NCBI GenBank assembly: GCA_934140285.1
Contig: CAKPBI010000004.1
Location: forward strand, 1 to 64,000
From: an uncultured Bacilli bacterium
GTDB lineage: Bacteria > Bacillota_I > Bacilli_A > ML615J-28 > CAG-313
DNA: 64,000 nt
Reading direction: 5' to 3'
Shown here: positions 16,616-25,687 of the stretch, piece by piece
Position numbering within the stretch: position 1 is the stretch's first letter
Layout of the letters: each line of letters starts with the position of its first letter
The notes under the pieces: model-generated
Database searches by the model: none
What the model was told of the DNA's origin: nothing
The model's input: only the letters and a program-made list of their open reading frames with translations
Program-made: the position numbers and the translations under genes

Positions 16616-18683
16616 TTACAAACGTTTATTTAAGTTTATTAAAGGGAAGAAAAGATACCTAATAATTAGTTTAATTATGATTGTAATCGTTCAAACCTTA
16701 AATTTTGTCTCACCACTAATTGTAAAAACAATCCTTGATGATTGTATCATGGGAATTGAATATGACTGGGCGCAAGTAGAACAAGAAACAAGTAATACCC
16801 TTAGTTATAATGGAAACTACTATAAACAAAAACGATTCTTAAATGATGATGATATTGTCATTAGTGATGCAAGTGTTGTTATCATTAAAACTAATTTCTA
16901 TTTTATTAATGAAAAAATTATCGATGGCCATAAAGAAGTAAATGGCAATACCTTAACCATTACTTCTAAAAATGAAACTAAAACCTATCAAGCTACCAAA
17001 CTTCAAGTAGGTGAGGTTGTATGTTTCTATCGCCCGATTATGCGAACTTTAATCATCTTCATTGTTCTCTTGTTTGTTAAAACATTAATAACCATCCTGT
17101 GTACTTTTATTCAACATTTCTCTACCAATAAAATGGTCAACTACCTTGCGAGAGATGGAAGAACCAAAGCTATGTTAAGTGTCGAAAGATTACCGATATC
17201 CGAGTTTGAAAAAGAACCTGCAGGAAAAACCGCATCAAGAATTACTCAAGATGTTGATGGTTTAATCATTCTTTATCGTCAACTAATTAATCTTTTTGCT
17301 AATGCCTTTTTAAGTTTTACTTTTGCTTATATTGGAATGTTCTATCTTGATTATCGTCTAGCCCTACTAAGCTTTTTAATCTATCCATTTGTTTATATAT
17401 GGATTAAAGCATACCTTAAAAAGTTAAAGAAAACTGCAGAAAACGTTAATGAAGCTAGAAGTATGTTAACAGCGAAAATCAATGAAATTATCAATGGCAT
17501 TCATATTCTCCAAATTTTTAACTTTAAAGATCAAACTGTTGAAGAGTTCAACGAAATAAGTATGACCTATAAGAAAGAACAACTAAAAGAAGTAAAATTA
17601 AGTATAACTCTTGGTTGGAATATGATTAACATTGTACGTTCTTTAATTACAACTTTAGTTGTTGCTTACTTTGGTATTCAATCAGTAACCTTTGGTGGTA
17701 TTGTTATTAGTGCAGGTTTAATCTATGCGTATAATGAATATCTAGTAAAAATCATTGAACCAATCTCGATTGTCTTTACCCAAATTGGAGAATTCCAACA
17801 CTCTCATGTCCGCATTGAAAGAATCCATAAATTAATTGAAGCTCCCCTTGAGGATGATACAAAATTCATAATTCCTAAATATAAGGGAGATGTGAAATTT
17901 GAAAATGTATGGTTCAGCTATGTAGAAAATGATTATGTATTAAAAGGCGTAAGCTTTGACATTAAGGCAGGTCAGTTTATTGGTTTAGTCGGACACACCG
18001 GAAGTGGTAAAAGTACCCTCATGAACCTTTTACTTCGTTTTTATGACCTTGATGAAAATGGGAAAATTCCCTGTGGTAAAATCTATGTTGATGGAAAGGA
18101 TATTAAAACCTACCCTAAAAGAACCTACCGTGAACATATTGGAATAGTTCTTCAAGAACCGGTTTTAGTCAGAGGTACCATTGCTAGTAACATCCGCTTT
18201 GGAAAAGAAGATGTCAGTGATGAAGAAATTGAACAAATCCTTATATCCCTTGGAGGAAAACGTTTCTTAAGTAAATTTAAGGAAGGTATCAACCAACCGA
18301 TTACGAGAGCTGGCGTTAACATGAGTGCAGGGGAAAAACAAATAATCTCTCTCGCAAGAGCCATAGTTTATAATCCTTCCATCATCATCATGGATGAAGC
18401 AACATCGCATATTGATACCGAAACTGAAGAAATGATTAAACATGCTCTTGATGTAGTATGTAAAAACCGTACAGTAATTGTCATTGCTCATAGACTTTCA
18501 ACGATATTTAACGCGGATAACATCATAGTTCTTGATCATGGTCTAAAGGTTGAAGAAGGTACACACGAAGAATTAGTTAAGAAAAATGGTTATTACGCTA
18601 ATATCTACCGTGCTCAAGTTGCTAATGTAACAATGATAAAAAATCAAAGTCAAATAAATAATGATAATAAAATGATATCTTAG
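16608..18683 (+). CDS. ABC exporter half-transporter with extracytoplasmic insert
   Basis: 691 residues. After the first helix comes an insert of about 100 polar residues (about 45-145) before helix 2, similar in place to the extra domain of BmrD-type subunits. The nucleotide-binding domain has Walker A GHTGSGKST, a degenerate signature MSAGEKQ in place of LSGGQ, Walker B IIIMDEATSHID with the catalytic Glu, and H-loop AHRL. Together with its partner this gives one competent ATP site. Start chosen at ATG 16608 behind AAAGGTG; a GTG at 16599 overlaps that site. The stop codon lies inside the terminator stem. Confidence 0.92.
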   Translation: MNNYKRLFKFIKGKKRYLIISLIMIVIVQTLNFVSPLIVKTILDDCIMGIEYDWAQVEQETSNTLSYNGNYYKQKRFLNDDDIVISDASVVIIKTNFYFINEKIIDGHKEVNGNTLTITSKNETKTYQATKLQVGEVVCFYRPIMRTLIIFIVLLFVKTLITILCTFIQHFSTNKMVNYLARDGRTKAMLSVERLPISEFEKEPAGKTASRITQDVDGLIILYRQLINLFANAFLSFTFAYIGMFYLDYRLALLSFLIYPFVYIWIKAYLKKLKKTAENVNEARSMLTAKINEIINGIHILQIFNFKDQTVEEFNEISMTYKKEQLKEVKLSITLGWNMINIVRSLITTLVVAYFGIQSVTFGGIVISAGLIYAYNEYLVKIIEPISIVFTQIGEFQHSHVRIERIHKLIEAPLEDDTKFIIPKYKGDVKFENVWFSYVENDYVLKGVSFDIKAGQFIGLVGHTGSGKSTLMNLLLRFYDLDENGKIPCGKIYVDGKDIKTYPKRTYREHIGIVLQEPVLVRGTIASNIRFGKEDVSDEEIEQILISLGGKRFLSKFKEGINQPITRAGVNMSAGEKQIISLARAIVYNPSIIIMDEATSHIDTETEEMIKHALDVVCKNRTVIVIAHRLSTIFNADNIIVLDHGLKVEEGTHEELVKKNGYYANIYRAQVANVTMIKNQSQINNDNKMIS

Positions 18684-18702
18684 GGTAACCTAAGATATTT
18701 TT
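18675..18702 (+). terminator. Terminator of the ABC exporter operon
   Basis: ATATCTTAGG pairs perfectly with CCTAAGATAT around GTAA, followed by T5; the stop codon TAG is inside the stem. Confidence 0.9.
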
Positions 18703-18721
18703 AAAATAAAGTAGAGTAAAA

Positions 18722-18750
18722 TTGTAAAAATTTTTAAAATGTGCTATAAT
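18722..18750 (+). promoter_or_regulatory. Promoter of the malate/lactate operon
   Basis: TTGTAA (18722-18727), 17 nt, TATAAT (18745-18750) with TGC in front (extended -10). Confidence 0.85.
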
Positions 18751-18782
18751 AAAGGTGTATAAAAAGAAAGGTGTGAAAATAT

Positions 18783-19904
18783 ATGGCTTATATTAATTTT
18801 TCTCGTGAATTATTAGACAAATTCTGTATGGAGGCTTTCCAAAAATTTGGTTTTACCAAAGAAGAAAGCAGAATTATTAGTGATGTATTACTAATGTCTG
18901 ATGATTTTGGTATTGAATCTCATGGAATGCAACGTTTAGTTCGTTACCACAAAGGTATTGAAAGTGGACTAATCAAGGTAGACGCAAAACCTGAGGTTGT
19001 ATTTGAAACTCCCGTTTCTGCAGTAATCGATGGACACTCTGGCATGGGTCAACTAATCGGACATCAAGCAATGATGCTTGCGATTGAAAAAGCAAAAAAA
19101 TCAGGAGTTGGTATTGTTACAGTTCGTAACTCTAACCACTATGGTATCGCTGGATACTATGCAAGAATGGCAATGGACCAAGGCTTAATTGGTTTCTCAT
19201 GCACAAACTCAGAAGCAATCATGGTACCTACATTTGGTAAGAAAGCAATGCTTGGATCTAACCCAATTGCTTGTAGTGCTCCTGCTGATCCTTACCCATT
19301 CTTCTTTGATGCTTCAACTACCGTTGTAACGCGTGGAAAACTAGAAATGTATAATAAAATGAATAAACCTATTCCAACTGGTTGGGCAGTAAACAAATTT
19401 GGTGAATCTTCAAATAGTGCTAGTGAAGTACTTGGAAACATCAAGGCTCATGAAGGCGGCGGTATTGTTCCACTAGGTGGCGATACTGAATTATTAGGTG
19501 GTCATAAAGGTTATGGATATGGAATGCTTTGTGAATTATTCTCATCAATTCTATCTCAAGGCTTTACATCATCTCATACAATGCAAAATGGATTCTCAGG
19601 AATTTGTCATGGCTTTATGGCAATTAACCCTGCTTTCTTTGGTGATCCTGAAGCAATCAAAAAACACTTCAATGAATATTTACAAGAATTACGTGAAAGT
19701 CCAAAAGCTAATGGTGCAACACGTATCTACACTCATGGTGAAAAAGAAATGGAAGCTGTTAAACGTGTAGAAAAAGAAGGTATTCCTGTAAATGAAAACA
19801 CTGTAAAAGAAATGATCGATATGGCTAAATACTTAGGTATGGATGTAAAAGCTTATTTTGGTGATTTCGAAGTAAAAGATAATAATTTTAAGAGTAGTTA
19901 TTAA
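18783..19904 (+). CDS. Ldh/MDH2-family NAD(P)-dependent 2-hydroxyacid dehydrogenase
   Basis: 373 residues of the malate/L-lactate/sulfolactate dehydrogenase family, which is unrelated to Rossmann-type LDH. Typical motifs: ESHGMQRLVRY near the N-terminus, NSNHYGIAGYY with the catalytic His, GSNPIACSAP, and GHKGYGYGM. It oxidises a 2-hydroxyacid (malate, lactate, ureidoglycolate or sulfolactate) to the ketoacid in the cytosol. The two following genes (malic enzyme, LarA) suggest malate or lactate as substrate. The start ATG follows AAGGTGTG; the gap to the next gene is 21 nt with its own GAGG site. Exact substrate is inferred from context only. Confidence 0.9.
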   Translation: MAYINFSRELLDKFCMEAFQKFGFTKEESRIISDVLLMSDDFGIESHGMQRLVRYHKGIESGLIKVDAKPEVVFETPVSAVIDGHSGMGQLIGHQAMMLAIEKAKKSGVGIVTVRNSNHYGIAGYYARMAMDQGLIGFSCTNSEAIMVPTFGKKAMLGSNPIACSAPADPYPFFFDASTTVVTRGKLEMYNKMNKPIPTGWAVNKFGESSNSASEVLGNIKAHEGGGIVPLGGDTELLGGHKGYGYGMLCELFSSILSQGFTSSHTMQNGFSGICHGFMAINPAFFGDPEAIKKHFNEYLQELRESPKANGATRIYTHGEKEMEAVKRVEKEGIPVNENTVKEMIDMAKYLGMDVKAYFGDFEVKDNNFKSSY

Positions 19905-19925
19905 TAAATAAAGAGGTATAAGAAA

Positions 19926-21107
19926 ATGGCAGAAAAAACTGTATACGAAAGAAGTCTTGAACTTCATGAAGAAAATCATGGTAAACTTGAAGTTTGTTCA
20001 AAAGTAAGCGTAACAAATCGTGAAGAATTATCACTAGCATACACTCCAGGTGTTGCGGAACCTTGTAGAAGAATTCATGCAAACCCTGATGATGTATTTA
20101 AATATACTTCTAAAGGAAACTTTGTTGCGGTTGTAACTGATGGTACTGCTGTACTTGGACTAGGTGATATTGGTCCTCTTGCAGGTATGCCTGTAATGGA
20201 AGGTAAATCAATTCTATTCAAAGAATTTGCCGATGTTGATGCTTTCCCTATTTGCTTAGATACTAAGAATGTAGATGAAATCGTTGAAACGGTAAAAAGA
20301 ATCGCTCCATCATTTGGTGGTATTAACCTTGAAGATATTTCTGCACCTCGTTGTTTTGAAATTGAAGCAAGGCTTAAAAAAGAACTAGATATTCCTGTAT
20401 TCCATGATGACCAACATGGTACAGCCATCGTTGTTTGTGCTGGCTTGATCAACGCCTTAAAAGTAGTTGGTAAAGAAATGAAAGATGCAACTGTTGTAAT
20501 CAATGGTGCTGGTAGCGCTGGTATTTCTATTTGTAAACTAATCTTACAATTTGGTATTGGCGATGTAGTATTAGTTGATAAACAAGGTGCATTATGTCCT
20601 GGTGAAGAATGGATGAACCCTGCTCAAAAACAAATGGCAGAAGTTACTAACAAACATCATCAAAGAGGTCCATTAAAAGAAATCATTAAAGGCAAAGACA
20701 TCTTCATTGGTGTTTCTGCTCCAAACCTTGTTACAGCTGAAATGGTATCAACAATGGCAAAAGATGCAATCGTATTTGCGATGGCTAACCCAACTCCAGA
20801 AATTATGCCAGATCAAGCTAAAGCTGGTGGTGCAAGAGTAATCGCAACTGGACGTTCTGATTTCCCTAACCAAATTAATAACGTTCTTGTATTCCCTGGT
20901 ATCTTTAGAGGTGCTCTAGATGTTCGTGCAACAGATATAACAGAAGAAATGAAGTTAGCCGCAAGCCGTGCTATTGCTTCCTTAATCACACCTGAAGAAT
21001 TAAATGAAGAATATATCATTCCTTCTCCATTTGACAAACGTGTTTGCCCTGTAGTCGCAAAAGAAGTAGGAAGAGTTGCTCGCGAACAAGGCATTGCTAA
21101 AGAATAA
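19926..21107 (+). CDS. Malic enzyme (oxaloacetate-decarboxylating malate dehydrogenase)
   Basis: 393 residues, the short bacterial form without a phosphotransacetylase tail. It oxidatively decarboxylates malate to pyruvate and CO2, yielding NADH or NADPH. Visible: SLAYTPGVAEPCR, the catalytic/metal strand around TDGTAVLGLGDIGPLAG and EGKSILFKEFADVDAFP, DDQHGTA, and the nucleotide-binding INGAGSAGISI. Cofactor preference is not decided by the sequence alone. It sits between an Ldh-family dehydrogenase and larA, so the operon can interconvert malate, pyruvate and lactate. The C-terminus is complete and ends 11 nt before larA. Confidence 0.95.
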   Translation: MAEKTVYERSLELHEENHGKLEVCSKVSVTNREELSLAYTPGVAEPCRRIHANPDDVFKYTSKGNFVAVVTDGTAVLGLGDIGPLAGMPVMEGKSILFKEFADVDAFPICLDTKNVDEIVETVKRIAPSFGGINLEDISAPRCFEIEARLKKELDIPVFHDDQHGTAIVVCAGLINALKVVGKEMKDATVVINGAGSAGISICKLILQFGIGDVVLVDKQGALCPGEEWMNPAQKQMAEVTNKHHQRGPLKEIIKGKDIFIGVSAPNLVTAEMVSTMAKDAIVFAMANPTPEIMPDQAKAGGARVIATGRSDFPNQINNVLVFPGIFRGALDVRATDITEEMKLAASRAIASLITPEELNEEYIIPSPFDKRVCPVVAKEVGRVAREQGIAKE

Positions 21108-21118
21108 GGATAAATAAA

Positions 21119-22387
21119 ATGGCTCATTTTAAACTTCCATACTATAAAGGATATCTAGAATGTGATATTCCTGATGAAGAAGTACGTGGTGTACTTGTCT
21201 CAAAAACTGAAGATTATGTTCCTACGCTTAGTGAAACTGACTTAGTAAAAGAGGCTTTAAATAATCCTATTGGAACTCCAAGTTTGTCAGTTCTCTCCCA
21301 AGGGAAAAAACATATTGTCATAATTTCTAGTGACCATACAAGACCAGTTCCAAGTCATATTACAATGCCACTTCTTCTTGAAGAAATTAGAAAAAATAAT
21401 AAAGATGTAAGAATTACTATTCTTATCGCAACCGGAATGCACAGACCTACAACTCACGAAGAGTTAGTAAATAAATATGGTGAAAAAATAGTAAATGAAG
21501 AAGAGATTGTCATTCATAATGCCTATAAAGATGAAGATATGACATTTAAAGGCATTCTTCCCTCAGGTGGAGAATTATGGCTTAATAAACTAGTAGATGA
21601 AGCTGACCTTTTAATTAGTGAAGGCTTTATTGAACCCCATTTCTTTGCGGGATTCTCAGGAGGAAGAAAATCCGTCCTTCCAGGTATTGCTTCAAAGAAA
21701 ACAGTCTTATGGAACCATAATGCTAAATTCATAGCATCTAAAAACTCTCGTGCTGGAAACTTAAATGATAATCCAATTCATAAAGATATGTTATTTGCGG
21801 CTAAGGCTGCCCACCTATCATTTATTCTAAATGTTGTAATTAATGGTAAAAAAGAAATCATTAAAGCTTTTGCTGGAGACTTAGAAGAAGCTCATGCTCA
21901 TGGATGTGCTTTAGTTAAAGAAATAGCTCAAGTAAAACCGATTTACTCAGATATCGTTCTTACAACTAATGGTGGCTATCCTCTAGATCAAAACATCTAT
22001 CAAACCGTTAAAGGTATGACCGCAGGAGAAGCTTGTGTAAATGAAGGTGGTGTAATCATTATTTGTTCATCATGTGCTGATGGTACAGGAGGAGATTTCT
22101 TCTATCGCCTTCTTGCTGATGAACCAACGGCTAAAGCTGCTTACCAAAAGTTAAATGATGTTGATCCCAGTAAAACTGAATTTGACCAATGGGAAGCTCA
22201 AATCTTAGCTCGCATTCTTACAAAAGCAAATGTAATAATTGTGTCTGATAAATGTGATCCAAAAATTATTACATCAATGCATATTATGCATGCCACAACA
22301 ATTGATGAAGCATTACAAAAAGCCTATCAACTAGTCGGCAATAAAAAAGTCACAATCATTCCTGATGGAATAAGTGTAATTTTTTAA
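21119..22387 (+). CDS. larA: Nickel-pincer lactate racemase (LarA)
   Basis: 422 residues. The residues that hold and use the nickel-pincer nucleotide in Lactobacillus plantarum LarA all fall at the same numbers here: D72 and R75 in SSDHTRP, H108 in ATGMHRP, H174 in EPHFFAGFSGG, K184 in GGRKSVLPG (covalent cofactor attachment) and H200 in VLWNH. The later GGYPLDQNIYQ block is also typical. LarA interconverts D- and L-lactate; homologues racemise other 2-hydroxyacids. The cofactor makers larB, larC and larE are not in this window and would have to be elsewhere. It is last in an operon with a 2-hydroxyacid dehydrogenase and malic enzyme. Confidence 0.92.
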   Translation: MAHFKLPYYKGYLECDIPDEEVRGVLVSKTEDYVPTLSETDLVKEALNNPIGTPSLSVLSQGKKHIVIISSDHTRPVPSHITMPLLLEEIRKNNKDVRITILIATGMHRPTTHEELVNKYGEKIVNEEEIVIHNAYKDEDMTFKGILPSGGELWLNKLVDEADLLISEGFIEPHFFAGFSGGRKSVLPGIASKKTVLWNHNAKFIASKNSRAGNLNDNPIHKDMLFAAKAAHLSFILNVVINGKKEIIKAFAGDLEEAHAHGCALVKEIAQVKPIYSDIVLTTNGGYPLDQNIYQTVKGMTAGEACVNEGGVIIICSSCADGTGGDFFYRLLADEPTAKAAYQKLNDVDPSKTEFDQWEAQILARILTKANVIIVSDKCDPKIITSMHIMHATTIDEALQKAYQLVGNKKVTIIPDGISVIF

Positions 22388-22398
22388 ATAGAATAAAT

Positions 22399-22425
22399 GC
22401 CTCTGGATAATCCCAGAGGCTTTAT
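22399..22425 (+). terminator. Terminator behind larA
   Basis: GCCTCTGG pairs with CCAGAGGC around ATAATC, followed by TTTATT. Confidence 0.85.
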
Positions 22426-22441
22426 TAAAAGGAGAACAGCG

Positions 22442-24937
22442 ATGAATAAAATTAAGATAATCGGATGGATGATACTTTTTATCTTCCTTATGGGGTGTGA
22501 AGTAACCCCTGGGGTTAGTAACGAAAGATATGAACTTGACTTCATTCTTGATGGTGGTAGTACAACTCAAGATACTCACTATGTCTTTAATGAAGTAACA
22601 ACCTTTAAACTCTTTACCCCAATTAAAGATGATGCCATCTTTGTAGGATGGGAATATGATGGGAAAATAATAAATGATGATGAAATAGTAGTTGATAAAA
22701 ATATCACCTTAAAAGCTATATGGAAAAACGCCATTCTTAAAATTACTTTTGATTATAAGTATGATAACAAAAAAGAAGAATTAAATCTTCCTTATGGATC
22801 AAGCCTTTCTTTTCCTCAAATTGAAGAAAGAACTGGATACCGCTTTGTTGGATGGAGTTTAAGCGGAAGTATTATTGATGAAGATTATGTATTTGAAAAA
22901 GATGCCTACCTTGAAGCAAGATGGCTTCCCAATACTTATAAAGTTACCTACATTCTTCAAGATGAAATATATAAAGAAGTAGAAATAAAATACGATGAAA
23001 ATTTAATTCTTGAAGATGTAAATATAAAAGGATATAACTTTTTAGGATGGTACAAAGATACAGAGAAAATTGAAAATCAAGTATTTAAATTTAACACCAA
23101 TATCACCTTAATAGGAAAAGTAGAACCAAAAACTTATCAAGTAACTTTAAAAGATAATGAAAAAATCATTGATACGTTATATGTCAAATATCTAGAAAAA
23201 GTATCAATAGAAAATCCTCAAAAAGAAGGATATGAATTTCTAGGTTGGTACTTAAACAATATGCCTTTTACTTTAGAAACATGGCCAGATGAAGACTTAG
23301 TGCTTGAAAGTAAGTGGAAACTTCTCCAAGAAGAAACCTTAATTACTTCAATAGAGATTAAACTTTATAATAAACAAAGTGATCCTTATGATGTTGTATC
23401 ACTATATGATAGTACTACATCAGTATCGTTAACTAAATATTGGCATAAAATTGGTATTAAAAAGATAAATAATGTATATAAAATAACTAAAGTAGTACCA
23501 AGTGGATCCCCACTATCTGAGGTTGGATCATATGACTACTTACTCCTAATGTATCAAGCATATCCCAACTTTAATGAAATAAAAGAAAAAGTCAAAGTTG
23601 GTCAAATCATTAAATTTCAAGATGATTTAAACAATCTGACTACTGGCTCTATCAACCTAATGGCATATGTTTATGAAGTAACTAAACTTCCACCATCAAA
23701 AGAAGAAGTAAATAGTTATCTCAACGACCTTTATAAAGATATAACGACAGTTTCTGAAGACCTAAATCTAATTCCAACATATCAAGATTATGATATCATT
23801 TGGAAAACTTCTAATAAAGATGTAATATCAGAAACAGGTATATACCATAAGCCATCCGTAACAAGAGAAGTCACTTTACAAGCTTATATTGAAAATGAAT
23901 TAATGTATGAATTTAAAGTAAAAGTAGTTGGTGCTAAAGATCAAAGTAGTGCACTTGCGACAGGATATTTTTATACTAACTTTTCCAAGATAACCGAAAA
24001 CACCATTGCATCTTTAGACATCATGTATTGTGCATTTGGATATATTGATGAAAATGGTAACTTCACAAATACTAGTGAGACAAGTAATTTGATTAAAAAT
24101 ATTAAAAACTATGTCTTACCGCTTGCGAAAAAACATGGTACAAAAGTCCTTATCTCCGTGAATGAAAAGAATAATTCATTTAGTAGTGTATCTCAAACGC
24201 CTGAATTACGAAAAAAATTATCAGAAAATGTCGTATCACTAATCAACACCTATGATCTTGATGGAATTGACATTGATTGGGAGTACCCTGATGCAGATGA
24301 AGTAACTAACTTCACCTTGTTAATGCAAGAAATCTATAATGCTGTTAAAAAGAATAATCCTAATCATTTAGTTACAGCTGCTATCGGAGGAGGAAAATGG
24401 CAACCTCCAAGATATGATTTAAGTAATTCAAAAAATTACCTAGATTACATTAACTTAATGACTTACTCAATGACTAGTTCCCATGGATACTTCCAAAATG
24501 CTCTATATAAGTCATCCAAAGGATATACCTTAACTAGTTGTAGCATTGATGAAAGCATTAAAATATATGATACCTACAATGTCCCTCATGAAAAAATCTT
24601 AGTAGGAGTAGCATTCTACGGGATTAAAGAAGAAAACTGTGAGGGTCCAGGTACATCATCAGATAGTGGAAAATCCATTAGCTATAGAGTTTTATATGAT
24701 ACATACATCAAAAACCAACCAGATAATGTTCAAATACTATATGATGAAGAAAGTGAATCAGCCTACATTTATGACTCACTAAATAAAGTCTTCATTACCT
24801 ATGATAGTGAACGCTCAATCGCAAGAAAATGTGAATACATTAACACTCATAATTTGGCAGGAATAATGTACTGGCAAGATGGTCATGATGCTGATGACAT
24901 TTTACTAAATGCTATCAAAGAAAATATCAGAAAATAG
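22442..24937 (+). CDS. GH18 family lipoprotein with InlB-type repeats
   Basis: 831 residues. A lipoprotein signal (LMGC, Cys19) anchors it outside the membrane. Then come four InlB/Flg_new repeats (about residues 25-310; cores FVGWEY, FVGWSL, FLGWYK, FLGWYL); a module shared with the GH18 protein at the window start (about 315-420, ending in a TGSINLMAYVYEV strand); a short Ig-like region; and a GH18 barrel with DGIDIDWEYP at 24260-24289, Glu encoded at 24281, and a late YWQDGHD strand. The start at 22442 follows AAGGAG and lies just behind the larA terminator; a longer reading from 22397 would start inside that stem. It is likely a cell-bound chitinase or endo-N-acetylglucosaminidase. Confidence 0.9.
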   Translation: MNKIKIIGWMILFIFLMGCEVTPGVSNERYELDFILDGGSTTQDTHYVFNEVTTFKLFTPIKDDAIFVGWEYDGKIINDDEIVVDKNITLKAIWKNAILKITFDYKYDNKKEELNLPYGSSLSFPQIEERTGYRFVGWSLSGSIIDEDYVFEKDAYLEARWLPNTYKVTYILQDEIYKEVEIKYDENLILEDVNIKGYNFLGWYKDTEKIENQVFKFNTNITLIGKVEPKTYQVTLKDNEKIIDTLYVKYLEKVSIENPQKEGYEFLGWYLNNMPFTLETWPDEDLVLESKWKLLQEETLITSIEIKLYNKQSDPYDVVSLYDSTTSVSLTKYWHKIGIKKINNVYKITKVVPSGSPLSEVGSYDYLLLMYQAYPNFNEIKEKVKVGQIIKFQDDLNNLTTGSINLMAYVYEVTKLPPSKEEVNSYLNDLYKDITTVSEDLNLIPTYQDYDIIWKTSNKDVISETGIYHKPSVTREVTLQAYIENELMYEFKVKVVGAKDQSSALATGYFYTNFSKITENTIASLDIMYCAFGYIDENGNFTNTSETSNLIKNIKNYVLPLAKKHGTKVLISVNEKNNSFSSVSQTPELRKKLSENVVSLINTYDLDGIDIDWEYPDADEVTNFTLLMQEIYNAVKKNNPNHLVTAAIGGGKWQPPRYDLSNSKNYLDYINLMTYSMTSSHGYFQNALYKSSKGYTLTSCSIDESIKIYDTYNVPHEKILVGVAFYGIKEENCEGPGTSSDSGKSISYRVLYDTYIKNQPDNVQILYDEESESAYIYDSLNKVFITYDSERSIARKCEYINTHNLAGIMYWQDGHDADDILLNAIKENIRK

Positions 24938-24954
24938 CCATGTGGCTATTGATT
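24933..24954 (+). terminator. Hairpin at the end of the GH18 lipoprotein gene, overlapping a -35 box
   Basis: AATAGCCA pairs with TGGCTATT around TG, including the stop codon. There is no clean T-tract; TTGATT (24949-24954) on its 3' arm is also a plausible -35 box. Confidence 0.5.
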
Positions 24955-24977
24955 TAAATAAAAAAATGTGGTAAAAT
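24949..24977 (+). promoter_or_regulatory. Promoter of the small lipoprotein gene
   Basis: TTGATT (24949-24954), 17 nt, TAAAAT (24972-24977) preceded by TGG. Confidence 0.65.
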
Positions 24978-25004
24978 AAAGTAAACCACAAGGAGGAGAA
25001 GAAA

Positions 25005-25511
25005 ATGAAATTAAGAAAAGTGTTTATGGGATTGTTTTTACTAGTAATAGGTTTTGTTTTATTTACATCATGTGATGAAATAAAACAAGTAATCAGTGAT
25101 CAAGCTGCTCCAATAATTGAAGATACTGTCAATGAATGCTTAGGTTTAACTGATGCGGAAGAAGATAAAAAATTCAAACTTCCAGAAGCTAAAAGATATG
25201 AAAACTTTGTAGTTAAAAAGACAGATAATTGTGAAGAATATGGACTAGATGTTATTGAACCTAAAGTAACATTTAGTGAATACTTAATCGAACTAAATGA
25301 ATGTCTAGGCGGAACCTTCACAGAAAATGAAATAAAAAATTTTGATGGATCGTTAGAAAATGTTTCCCAATGGGCATACGTTGATGAAACTAATACTCAA
25401 TATACACTTCATTTTGAAAGAATAGTTGATGAAAATGGAAACGATGAAAAATGGACTGTTAATTTACTTATTTCAAAAATAATGGCATCTTTTGACAAAA
25501 CTGAAAATTAA
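25005..25511 (+). CDS. Small lipoprotein of unknown function
   Basis: 168 residues with a basic start, hydrophobic core and lipobox FTSC (Cys24), so it should be lipid-anchored outside the membrane. The mature part is acidic, with two Cys-containing segments (NECLGL, NCEEYG, NECLGG), and is not recognised as any family. It is preceded by AAGGAGGAG. It is transcribed alone, between the GH18 lipoprotein and the ATPase/TOPRIM module, and ends at a terminator. Confidence 0.8.
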   Translation: MKLRKVFMGLFLLVIGFVLFTSCDEIKQVISDQAAPIIEDTVNECLGLTDAEEDKKFKLPEAKRYENFVVKKTDNCEEYGLDVIEPKVTFSEYLIELNECLGGTFTENEIKNFDGSLENVSQWAYVDETNTQYTLHFERIVDENGNDEKWTVNLLISKIMASFDKTEN

Positions 25512-25526
25512 AAACAATAAATATAG

Positions 25527-25560
25527 AGGTATTATACAAACAATGTATAGTACCTTTTTT
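25527..25560 (+). terminator. Terminator, left copy flanking the ATPase/TOPRIM pair
   Basis: AGGTATTATAC pairs with GTATAGTACCT (one G-T pair) around AAACAAT, followed by T6. Nearly identical to the hairpin at 27621-27650 (23 of 25 positions). Confidence 0.9.
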
Positions 25561-25613
25561 ATTTAAAGTATTTAAAATATAGTATAAGCATATAATTATG
25601 GTAAATAATATAA

Positions 25614-25636
25614 TTGCCGTAAAAAAACTACGGCAA
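25614..25636. promoter_or_regulatory. Inverted repeat, possible operator of the ATPase/TOPRIM operon
   Basis: TTGCCGT (25614-25620) and ACGGCAA (25630-25636) form a perfect 7+7 inverted repeat ending 4 nt before the -35 box. There is no T-tract, so it is more like a protein-binding site than a terminator. Confidence 0.55.
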
Positions 25637-25640
25637 ACAA

Positions 25641-25669
25641 TTGACTTTTGCGTTAAAAGGTGGTATACT
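25641..25669 (+). promoter_or_regulatory. Strong promoter of the ATPase/TOPRIM operon
   Basis: TTGACT (25641-25646), 17 nt, TATACT (25664-25669) with TGG in front. Closer to consensus at -35 than most promoters in the window. Confidence 0.85.
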
Positions 25670-25687
25670 ATAATGGGTGATAAAATC

